47,848 bases of DNA from the NCBI RefSeq assembly GCF_015548375.1, contig NZ_JADMWW010000022.1, positions 1-47,848 of the forward strand, in the 5' to 3' direction. The stretch is from Collinsella aerofaciens (GTDB lineage: Bacteria; Actinomycetota; Coriobacteriia; Coriobacteriales; Coriobacteriaceae). Below the pieces are notes generated by a model. The model ran no database searches. It saw only the letters and a program-made list of their open reading frames with translations, and was not told the DNA's origin. The position numbers were made by a program, and so were the translations under genes. Each line of letters starts with the position of its first letter. Positions within the stretch are counted from its first letter, which is position 1. Positions 1 through 9,013 of the stretch are shown here, piece by piece.

Positions 1-90
1 ATCGAGGCCGGCACGCTCGTGGAAAAGATCAAGTCGTCCTCGCAGACGCTCAAGCAGGAATACCTCGATACATACGAAGGAGGTGAATGA
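1..90 (+). CDS. 3' end of an unidentified gene
   Basis: The reading frame is open from the first base and stops at a TGA at 88-90. It encodes about 29 C-terminal residues rich in Lys, Ser, Glu and Gln and looks helical. The next gene's Shine-Dalgarno (GGAGGTGA, 78-85) lies inside these last codons, so the two are probably co-transcribed. I do not recognise the family. It is one of only two genes in the window that end in TGA. Confidence 0.5.
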   Translation: MEAGTLVEKIKSSSQTLKQEYLDTYEGGE

Positions 91-91
91 C

Positions 92-436
92 ATGAAACTA
101 TTTGAACAGCTGAAGTCCAATGCGTCGCGCATGGCTGTCTACGCCATCCTCGTGGCAACGGCTTTATGCGGAATCGCGGCACCCGTCTATGCGCTCAACG
201 GGGAGAAAGGCGATGTCGAACCCGCGTACATGGCTTCGACGGTTAAGGACCGGTACAAAGCCTTCTCTGGAGACACGTTTTACGTAGCAGAGTACGACAC
301 GACCTACCGTCAGCTTCGCTACAACAAGGGCTACGACTATCTAGGCGCAGAGGCAATCAGCTATACGTCGGGTTGGTACCGCTCCAACTATGGACACATA
401 ACCCAGTTCAAGTGTAACTACCGTGTGTACAACTAA
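92..436 (+). CDS. Small secreted tyrosine-rich protein, function unknown
   Basis: A 114-residue protein. I chose ATG 92 because GGAGGTGA at 78-85 is well spaced for it; a GTG at 83 lies inside that site. The N-terminus is a signal peptide: basic start, hydrophobic stretch (about residues 14-31) and a likely cleavage after Val-Tyr-Ala near residue 34. The mature part is about 80 residues with 13 tyrosines, several Gly/Ser/Asn and a single Cys, ending in Arg-Val-Tyr-Asn. Size, secretion and Tyr/Gly/Ser content resemble lactococcin-972-type bacteriocins, but I see no diagnostic motif, so that is only a possibility. It follows the upstream gene by one base and is closed by a terminator at 455-485. 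Confidence 0.6.
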   Translation: MKLFEQLKSNASRMAVYAILVATALCGIAAPVYALNGEKGDVEPAYMASTVKDRYKAFSGDTFYVAEYDTTYRQLRYNKGYDYLGAEAISYTSGWYRSNYGHITQFKCNYRVYN

Positions 437-454
437 AGCAACCGGCCGGGACGA

Positions 455-485
455 GGGGTGACGCAAAAGCGTCGCCCCCGTTTTT
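455..485 (+). terminator. Rho-independent terminator after the secreted protein gene
   Basis: Stem GGGGTGACGC (455-464), AAAA loop and GCGTCGCCCC (469-478) with one G-T pair, followed by a T-run at 481-485. Confidence 0.85.
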
Positions 486-577
486 AACCATGTCAACTGA
501 ACCTAGTTCAGTTTGGTTGATTTCCGATCTCAGCCGAACACATTGAGCGGAAAGGCCGTTCCCGCAGTCAGTCGAAC

Positions 578-608
578 GTCCCCGGGGCCCTTCTCAGGCC
601 CCGGGGAC
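578..608. repeat. Perfect 12-bp inverted repeat with GTCCCC ends
   Basis: GTCCCCGGGGCC at 578-589 and its exact complement at 597-608, with a 7-base loop. Only a short T stretch (TTTT, 612-616 region) follows, so it may be a weak terminator or one of the GTCCCC-ended palindromes scattered through this window. The gene-free stretch 487-802 holds this hairpin, then the rpmE promoter and leader. Confidence 0.6.
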
Positions 609-689
609 GGCATTTTCCCAGTTGAAGGAACGGTGGAGATGTGTTTCGATGGGTCAGATTCGTGTCGTTCCGAAAAGACCGTGAACCTT

Positions 690-718
690 TTGTGGGACAC
701 GCGGCGCCGTGGTACCAT
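690..718 (+). promoter_or_regulatory. Candidate sigma-70 type promoter of rpmE
   Basis: TTGTGG at 690-695 and TACCAT at 713-718 are separated by 17 bases. Transcription would start near 725 and give a leader of about 78 nt before the L31 start codon. This is a motif match only. Confidence 0.4.
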
Positions 719-731
719 AGCCGAGTTTGTT

Positions 732-780
732 GTCTTGGTCGGAAACCAAGACGCCTTATGCGCTGATCGGTAACCAGCGC
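732..780 (+). ncRNA. Structured leader of the L31 mRNA, candidate r-protein leader
   Basis: Two consecutive hairpins lie between the candidate promoter and the L31 ribosome binding site. The first is GTCTTGGT (732-739) with ACCAAGAC (745-752), perfect over 8 bp with a 5-base loop. The second is GCGCTG (760-765) with CAGCGC (775-780). AAGGAG follows at about 790 and the ATG at 803. Ribosomal protein leaders for L31, including a Coriobacteria class, have been proposed from comparative genomics, as I recall. That this leader binds L31 is inference. Confidence 0.5.
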
Positions 781-802
781 CTGACCAATAAGGAGTCCTA
801 CC

Positions 803-1228
803 ATGAAGCAGGGTATCCATCCCCAGTATGTCGAGTGCACGGTGACGTGCTCCTGCGGCAATACCTTCAAGACGCACGCTACCGTGTCCGAGATGAAGGT
901 TGAGCTTTGCAACGAGTGCCACCCGTTCTACACCGGCCAGCAGAAGTTCGTCGACACCGGTGGACGCGTCCAGCGCTTCGCCGACAAGTTCGGTGGCGCC
1001 GCTGCCGCCCAGCTCAAGAAGGCTGAGGAGGCCAAGGCTGCCAAGGCCGCCAAGGCCGCTGAGGCCGAGGCCGCTCGCAAGGCCGCCGCTGAGGCTAAGG
1101 CTGCCGAGAAGGCTAAGCGTGCCGCTAAGTTCGCCGAGGAGGCTGCCAAGCAGGCCGCCGAGGCTCCCGCAGAGGCTCCCGTCGAGGAGGCCGCTGCCGA
1201 GGCTGAGACCACCGAGGCTGCTGAGTAA
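803..1228 (+). CDS. rpmE: 50S ribosomal protein L31 with a long Ala/Lys/Glu tail
   Basis: Structural protein of the large ribosomal subunit. Residues 1-65 are a typical L31 beginning Met-Lys-Gln-Gly-Ile-His-Pro. It is the zinc-binding form, with Cys-Ser-Cys near residues 16-18 and Cys-Asn-Glu-Cys near 36-39. The start is supported by AAGGAG ten bases upstream. L31 proteins are usually 65-90 residues; this one has 141. The extra 70 or so residues are almost only Ala, Lys and Glu with some Arg and Pro, basic first and acidic toward the end. They probably form a charged helix or disordered arm. A terminator follows at 1264-1299. Confidence 0.95.
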   Translation: MKQGIHPQYVECTVTCSCGNTFKTHATVSEMKVELCNECHPFYTGQQKFVDTGGRVQRFADKFGGAAAAQLKKAEEAKAAKAAKAAEAEAARKAAAEAKAAEKAKRAAKFAEEAAKQAAEAPAEAPVEEAAAEAETTEAAE

Positions 1229-1263
1229 ATAGCTCGCCGCGGAATCGCTCGCATTCATGGCAT

Positions 1264-1299
1264 AAGGGCCGTGCATCCGTTTGGGTGCGCGGCCCTTTT
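1264..1299 (+). terminator. Terminator of rpmE
   Basis: AAGGGCCGTGCATCC (1264-1278) pairs with GGGTGCGCGGCCCTT (1283-1297) around a GTTT loop. TTTTC follows. Confidence 0.85.
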
Positions 1300-1305
1300 C
1301 CTTTA

Positions 1306-1372
1306 TTGGTGCAAACGAACCTGTCTCCATGGCACCAGATTGGTACGAAGGGGACGGATTGGTTTGCGCCAA
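1306..1372. repeat. Dispersed palindrome, family B, copy 1
   Basis: A 67-bp imperfect inverted repeat. The left arm begins TTGGTGCAAACGAACC (1306) and ends GTCTCC; the right arm begins GGGGAC (1350) and ends TTTGCGCCAA (1372). The same 23-bp module recurs at 30124-30170 and in part at 40924-40956. Confidence 0.6.
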
Positions 1373-1400
1373 ATGGCAGAGAGACAGCGTTTTCCCAGAT

Positions 1401-1439
1401 AAAAGCTGACAAATTAAACCAGTCCCTTTTTGGCAGGTT
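1401..1439. repeat. Dispersed palindrome, family F, copy 1
   Basis: This 39-base segment aligns base for base with 13531-13569 apart from a few substitutions and one extra T. The shared core is TAAACC-GTCCC followed by TTTTGGCAGGTT. Its left arm has decayed compared with the other copy. Confidence 0.5.
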
Positions 1440-1568
1440 GGTCGTAGTTATTACGTGGCGGTCGAGGTCGACCGTATAGGCCGCGCCTTGTTTGGCTAAA
1501 GTACAATCATCTGTGTTTAACTCGCCCGCAGCTGCACGGCGTGGGCGATGGCCAAAAAGGAAAACCAC

Positions 1569-4375
<2,807 letters not shown>

Positions 4376-4376
<1 letters not shown>

Positions 4377-5524
4377 TGGCCGAGACTCTAGAGGTAACTC
4401 CCGCCGAGTTGGACGCGTTTGCGGACCGACTCGGCGAGGTCGAGTCGTATCTCCATTTGGACGAGAAGCGCGCCCGCGTGGCGGAGCTCGAGGCCAAAAG
4501 CGTCGCCCCGGGCTTTTGGGACGATGCCGATGCCGCTCGCGCCACGATGGAGGAGATTGCACGCGCCAAGGAGGACATCGCCGCCGTGGATACGGCGCGC
4601 GGTGAGCTTTCCGATGCTCGCGCCGCGCTGGAGCTTGCCGAGGAAATGGGCGATGACCCCGATGCTGCCGCGCTGCGTGAGGAGGCTGCCGCCACGGCGG
4701 AGCGGCTTTCCCGCGCCATCGACGAGCTTGAGCTTGCGAGCTGGTTTACCGGCGAGTTCGATCACGGCGACGCAATTGTGACCATCAAGCCCGGGCAGGG
4801 TGGCTTGGAGGCCCAGGATTGGACCTTCATGCTCTTTAAGATGTACATGAAGTACTGCCAGCGCCGCGGTTGGAAGGTCACCATCAACGATTGCCCCGCG
4901 GCCGAGGTCATCGGCATCGATCGCGCGACCTTTACCGTCGAAGGCAAGGATGCCTTTGGCATGCTTCGTGCCGAGGCCGGTGTTCACCGCCTGGTGCGCA
5001 TTAGCCCCACCGACGACAAGAAGCGCCGCCAGACTACGTTTGCCGGCGTCGAGGTCATTCCGGTGCTGCCCGACGATATCGATATCGAGATTAGCCCCGA
5101 TGACATTCGCGTCGACGTGTACCATGCAAGCGGCCCGGGCGGCCAGGGTGTCAACACCACCGACTCCGCCGTGCGCGTAACGCATTTCCCCAGCGGTATC
5201 GTGGTCACGTGTCAAAACGAGCGCAGCCAGATTCAAAACAAGGCCGCGTGCATGCAGATTCTCAAGGCGCGTCTGTACGAGATTGAGCTCGAAAAGCGCG
5301 CCGAGGCCCTGGATGAGATTCGCGGACCCAAGACCACAATTGGTTTTGGCAACCAGATCCGCAGCTACGTGCTCTACCCGTACCAGATGGTTAAGGACCT
5401 GCGCACGGGCGTGGAGACCAGCAACGTCGAGGCCGTTCTTGACGACGGCGACCTGGATCCGTTTGTGATTGGCTATCACCGTTGGGCTACCGGCAACGCT
5501 GACGCGGAGACCCCGTCTGCCTAA
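4376..5524 (+). CDS. prfB: Peptide chain release factor 2 with a variant stop-codon tripeptide
   Basis: Class I release factor of 382 residues. The catalytic Gly-Gly-Gln lies at residues 255-257, and the surrounding Asn-Thr-Thr-Asp-Ser-Ala-Val-Arg context is RF2-like. The stop-codon recognition tripeptide, normally Ser-Pro-Phe in RF2, reads Ser-Pro-Thr here (codons AGC CCC ACC, 5003-5011, residues 210-212). Thr is the third residue of the RF1 tripeptide. The domain 2 segment (Gly-Gln-Gly-Gly-Leu-Glu-Ala-Gln-Asp-Trp) also departs from the usual Gly-Ala-Gly-Gly-Thr-Glu. The frame is continuous: there is no in-frame TGA near codon 25, so the autoregulatory +1 frameshift known from E. coli is absent. 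The one-base overlap with secA implies translational coupling. Confidence 0.95.
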
Positions 5525-5587
5525 ACCGCTCGGTTTATGTGGGAATGGATCAAGGCCTTCCGAGCAGGGTGGTTTTGTATCCAAAGC

Positions 5588-5679
5588 AAACCCTGCGCAG
5601 GGGTGGTTTTTGTCCGGCGAATCGGTAGAATCGAATACAAGAAGAAGTTCAAAGCGCATCCGATGGGGTGCGCTTTTTT
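5588..5679 (+). terminator. Two hairpins after prfB; the second is a good terminator
   Basis: The first is ACCCTGCGCAGGGGT followed by GGTTTTT (5590-5611). The second is AAAGCGCATCC with GGGGTGCGCT and a run of six T (5651-5679), immediately before the Shine-Dalgarno of the next gene. The spacing suggests read-through control or a bifunctional leader. Confidence 0.65.
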
Positions 5680-5691
5680 GAGGGAGGCAGC

Positions 5692-6582
5692 ATGGCATAT
5701 CGTCTGGACATCAAGCGCATTCTATCGATGAACTTCTTTCACGACCTGCCCCAGATTATGTTGGGGTGCGCCCTGGCAGCCGTCGCGACCGACCTGTTTT
5801 TGATCCCTAATGGCCTCGCTGCCGGCGGCGTTACAGGTCTTGCCACCATTATCCAGGCGGTCGGCGCCTCGCACGGCGTGTCGCTTCCCGTCGGCATCCA
5901 GACTATCGTGATGAACGCCTTGCTGCTGCTGGTGGTTATGCGCGCGGGCGGTATGTTCTATGTGGTGCAGACGGCGACGGGCTTTGTGCTGCTGGGCTTT
6001 TTCACCGACCTGTTTGCCCCGTTTGTGGCACCGCTAGCCCATGCCGACCTGATGCTGCCGGCCATGTGGGGCGGTATCGTTACGGGCATTGGCTACGGCA
6101 TGGTGCTGCGTGCCGGCGCCAATACCGGTGGTTCTGACACCATCGGCCAGATTATCTCGCGCAATACGTCACTGCCGGTGGGCTCAACCGTCATGGCGAT
6201 CGATGTTGCCGTGTGCGCCTTGTCGGCCCCGGTGTTCTCGATCGAAAACGCGTTGTACGCCGGCCTTTCGATGGTCATTAGCGGTTATGTGATCGATGCC
6301 GTGGTCGATGGCGGCAACAAGCGCCGTATGGTGCTCATCATCTCGGACAATTTCCCCGATATTGCGGCCGACATCATGTACGGCCTGGGCCGCGGCTGCA
6401 CCAAATTTAGGGCGACCGGCATGTATTCGGGCGCCGAGAAGCCGGTGATCATGGTGATTGTGAGCCGTCGTGAGCTCAACACCCTTAAGACCATCGTGCG
6501 CGAACGCGATCCGCACGCCATCGTGACCGTTGCCGATGTCACGGAAACCTTCGGCGAGGGCTTTAAGGACATCAGCGCGTAG
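5692..6582 (+). CDS. YitT family membrane protein (DUF161 plus DUF2179)
   Basis: Predicted integral membrane protein of 296 residues. ATG 5692 is preceded by GAGGGAGG; the upstream in-frame ATG at 5668 lies in the terminator hairpin. About five to six hydrophobic segments fill residues 15-210, with the Asn-Gly-Leu-Ala-Ala-Gly-Gly-Val-Thr-Gly motif near residue 38 and Gly-Ala-Asn-Thr-Gly-Gly-Ser-Asp-Thr near 142, both typical of YitT proteins. The last 80 residues form a soluble DUF2179 domain (Tyr-Ser-Gly-Ala-Glu-Lys). The transported or sensed molecule is not known for this family. The gene stands alone between terminators. Confidence 0.88.
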   Translation: MAYRLDIKRILSMNFFHDLPQIMLGCALAAVATDLFLIPNGLAAGGVTGLATIIQAVGASHGVSLPVGIQTIVMNALLLLVVMRAGGMFYVVQTATGFVLLGFFTDLFAPFVAPLAHADLMLPAMWGGIVTGIGYGMVLRAGANTGGSDTIGQIISRNTSLPVGSTVMAIDVAVCALSAPVFSIENALYAGLSMVISGYVIDAVVDGGNKRRMVLIISDNFPDIAADIMYGLGRGCTKFRATGMYSGAEKPVIMVIVSRRELNTLKTIVRERDPHAIVTVADVTETFGEGFKDISA

Positions 6583-6790
6583 GATTGAGCGGGACCGCAT
6601 CCAAAAGACGTTCACATTGATAAACCGTTTCATCAGGGCGTCTGCCTGCTCAATTGTTCAAATACTGATAAAAACTCTGGTAAAGCCATCAGTTTCCAGC
6701 ATAATGAATGACGTACGTGCATTGCGGCTGTGTTGGGATTACCTTCGGTGCCGTGCGCATTTTGTCTAATGAGGATGAAAGGAAGGCACA

Positions 6791-7621
6791 ATGAGCGACG
6801 AAGAGCTCAAAAAGGTTGCCAACGAGGTAAGGAAGGGCATCGTCACCGGCGTGCACGCTGCCAAGTCCGGCCATCCGGGCGGTTCGCTCGGCGCTGCCGA
6901 CATCATGACCTATCTGTACTTTGAGGAAATGAACGTCGACCCGGCCGATCCCCGCAAGGCCGATCGCGACCGTTTTGTGCTCTCCAAGGGCCATTGCGCT
7001 CCGGGCCTGTACGCCGTGCTCGCCGAGCGCGGGTTCTTCCCCAAGGAGGACCTCGAGACGCTGCGCCATATCGGCAGCCACCTGCAGGGTCATCCCAACA
7101 TGAACGACACCCCGGGCGTCGACATGTCCACCGGCTCGCTCGGCCAGGGCATCTCCGCCGCCGTGGGCATGGCGGTTGCCGCCAAGCACTGGGGCGATAC
7201 TTACCGCACCTACGCCCTGTTGGGCGATGGCGAGAGCGAGGAGGGCCAGGTCTGGGAGGCCGCCATGTTTGCCGGCAACCAGCAGCTCGACAACCTCTGC
7301 GTGATCGTTGACCACAACGGCCTGCAGATCGATGGCCCCGTCGAGGAGGTCAACGATCCCATGCCGCTGGCAGACAAGTTCCGCGCCTTTAAGTTCCACG
7401 TGGTGGAGCTCGCCGACGGCAACGATTTCGATCAGATCCGCGCCGCCTTTGCCGAGGCTCGCGCTACTAAGGGCCAGCCGACCGCCATTATCGCCGAGAC
7501 CACAAAGGGCAAGGGCGTCTCCTTTATGGAGAACCAGGTGGGTTGGCACGGTAAGGCCCCCAACGATGAACAGTTTGAGCAGGCCATGGCAGAGCTCACG
7601 GCCGCCGGAGAGGAGCTCTAG
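6791..7621 (+). CDS. Transketolase, N-terminal (thiamine diphosphate binding) subunit
   Basis: First half of a split transketolase that transfers two-carbon ketol units in the non-oxidative pentose phosphate pathway. The 276 residues include His-Pro-Gly-Gly-Ser near residue 27 and the TPP/Mg-binding stretch Gly-Asp-Gly-Glu-Ser-Glu-Glu-Gly near 146, ending with Gly-Lys-Gly-Val-Ser-Phe-Met-Glu. AAAGGAAGG precedes the ATG. The partner gene starts one base after its TAG, and the two halves form the active enzyme together. The upstream gap (6583-6790) is AT-richer and probably holds the promoter. A CATAAT at about 6700 is a possible -10, without a convincing -35. Confidence 0.95.
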   Translation: MSDEELKKVANEVRKGIVTGVHAAKSGHPGGSLGAADIMTYLYFEEMNVDPADPRKADRDRFVLSKGHCAPGLYAVLAERGFFPKEDLETLRHIGSHLQGHPNMNDTPGVDMSTGSLGQGISAAVGMAVAAKHWGDTYRTYALLGDGESEEGQVWEAAMFAGNQQLDNLCVIVDHNGLQIDGPVEEVNDPMPLADKFRAFKFHVVELADGNDFDQIRAAFAEARATKGQPTAIIAETTKGKGVSFMENQVGWHGKAPNDEQFEQAMAELTAAGEEL

Positions 7622-7622
7622 G

Positions 7623-8564
7623 ATGGCAGACGTCAAGAAAATCGCCACGCGCGTAAGCTACGGCGAGGCCCTCGTCGAGCTCGCCAACGAGCACGATGAC
7701 TTTGTGGTCCTCGACGCCGACCTTGCCGCCGCCACGCAGACCGGCAAGTTCAAGGCAGCCTGCCCCGACCGCTTCTTCGATGTGGGCATCGCCGAGAGCA
7801 ACCTGATGGGTGTTGCCGCCGGTATCGCAACCACCGGCCGCGTCGCCTTCGCGAGCAGCTTTGCCATGTTTGCCGCCGGCCGCGCCTTTGAGCAGGTCCG
7901 CAACTCCATCGGTTATCCGCACCTTAACGTTAAGATCGGTGCCACGCACGCCGGTATCTCGGTGGGCGAGGATGGCGCCACGCACCAGTGCTGCGAGGAT
8001 ATCGCCCTGATGCGTGTCATCCCCGGCATGACCGTGATCGTTCCCGCCGACGACATCGAGGCCCGTGCCGTGACGCGCGCCGCCTACGAGTGCGACGGCC
8101 CCGTGTACATGCGCTTCGCCCGTCTGGCCTCGCCGGTTATCAACGACCCCGAGACTTACAAGTTCGAGGTGGGCAAGGGCATAGTCATGCGCGAGGGCAC
8201 CGACGTCACCATCATCGCCTGCGGCCTGATGGTCGGCGAGGCGCTCGAGGCCGCTGAGCAGCTTGCTGCCGAGGGCATCGATGCCGAGGTCATCAACATG
8301 CACACCATCAAGCCCATCGACGCCGACCTGATCGTTAAGAGCGCCACCAAGACCGGCCACGTCGTGACCGTCGAGGAGCACTCCGTGATCGGTGGCCTGG
8401 GCAGCGCCGTCGCCGACGTCCTGTGCGAGCAGTGCCCGACGCCGCTCAAGAAGATCGGCGTCAACGACACCTTCGGTGAGTCTGGCCCGGGCGCCGAGCT
8501 CCTGCACAAGTACGGCCTGGACGCCGCCAACATCGTGGCGACCACCAAGGAGTTCTTGGCATAA
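7623..8564 (+). CDS. Transketolase, C-terminal subunit
   Basis: Second half of the split transketolase, 313 residues starting at ATG 7623. The pyrimidine-binding domain shows Val-Gly-Ile-Ala-Glu-Ser-Asn near residue 56, with the conserved Glu that activates thiamine diphosphate, and His-Ala-Gly-Ile-Ser-Val-Gly-Glu-Asp-Gly-Ala-Thr-His-Gln near 107. The C-terminal transketolase domain follows (Glu-Glu-His-Ser, then Gly-Gly-Leu-Gly). GGAGAGGAG in the end of the upstream gene serves as ribosome site. Two-subunit transketolases are common in anaerobes. A strong terminator follows. Confidence 0.95.
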   Translation: MADVKKIATRVSYGEALVELANEHDDFVVLDADLAAATQTGKFKAACPDRFFDVGIAESNLMGVAAGIATTGRVAFASSFAMFAAGRAFEQVRNSIGYPHLNVKIGATHAGISVGEDGATHQCCEDIALMRVIPGMTVIVPADDIEARAVTRAAYECDGPVYMRFARLASPVINDPETYKFEVGKGIVMREGTDVTIIACGLMVGEALEAAEQLAAEGIDAEVINMHTIKPIDADLIVKSATKTGHVVTVEEHSVIGGLGSAVADVLCEQCPTPLKKIGVNDTFGESGPGAELLHKYGLDAANIVATTKEFLA

Positions 8565-8611
8565 GGCAAGGCGAGGCAAAGCATCGCTTCAGCAACCGTA
8601 TGCAATCCATA

Positions 8612-8647
8612 ACAGGGGCGTCCCCAAAGAGGACGCCCCTGTTTTTT
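8612..8647 (+). terminator. Terminator of the transketolase operon
   Basis: ACAGGGGCGTCC (8612-8623) pairs perfectly with GGACGCCCCTGT (8631-8642), and a T-run follows to 8647. Confidence 0.92.
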
Positions 8648-8793
8648 GTCGGCAACAAACAAATTAGGCCCGCACCAAGTAAGGGCTTTCTCCGGGAAAC
8701 GGGCCCAGACCAGCAAAGTGCAATTCAGACCCCAAGCACGGCGCTGCTGCACCCAAGTAAAACGCAGCGACCCCTTAGTTATCGCAGGCCGGA

Positions 8794-8902
8794 CACAGGG
8801 TTACTCTCCAAATCTTTCCGCAGGACGGAGGAGCCCCCGCCGCACGTAGTGCGCAGCGGGGGCTCCGACATGTCCGAGGACGATTTGGAGAGTAACCCTG
8901 TG
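8794..8902. repeat. 109-bp nested palindrome between tkt and ftsE
   Basis: The outer arms are 21 bp and perfectly complementary: 8794-8814, beginning CACAGGGTTACTCTCC, and 8882-8902. Inside lie GGAGCCCCCGC (8830-8840) with GCGGGGGCTCC (8856-8866), and at the tip CGCAC/GTGCG around GTA (8841-8853). A partly paired stretch joins the outer and middle stems. No T-run follows, so it is not an ordinary terminator. It sits in the 449-bp gene-free stretch 8565-9013; 8650-8790 shows nothing recognisable. Confidence 0.75.
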
Positions 8903-8937
8903 CACGGCCGACGGGATCCCTAAGCACGCCATGCTTC

Positions 8938-8968
8938 TTATGTGCAGCAAAGCTAATGCTGCTAAAAT
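8938..8968 (+). promoter_or_regulatory. Candidate extended -10 promoter of ftsE with a palindrome in the spacer
   Basis: TTATGT (8938-8943) and TAAAAT (8963-8968), the latter preceded by TGC as an extended -10. The spacer is 19 bases and contains the inverted repeat GCAGCA (8944-8949)/TGCTGC (8957-8962), a possible operator. Motif match only. Confidence 0.4.
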
Positions 8969-9013
8969 ATAAAGCGCTCATGTAGTTTAAACGCACGACG
9001 ATAAGGAGCACCA

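Noticed and set aside
530-1372. Long minus-strand frame opposite rpmE and its upstream region
   Set aside because: It is Leu/Gly/Ser-rich low-complexity protein produced by the reverse of the Ala/Lys/Glu codons of rpmE; no ribosome site and it crosses two hairpins.
7308-7622. Longer start for the transketolase C-terminal subunit
   Set aside because: The upstream part is out-of-frame shadow of the N-terminal subunit gene; ATG 7623 has a ribosome site and gives a family-length protein.
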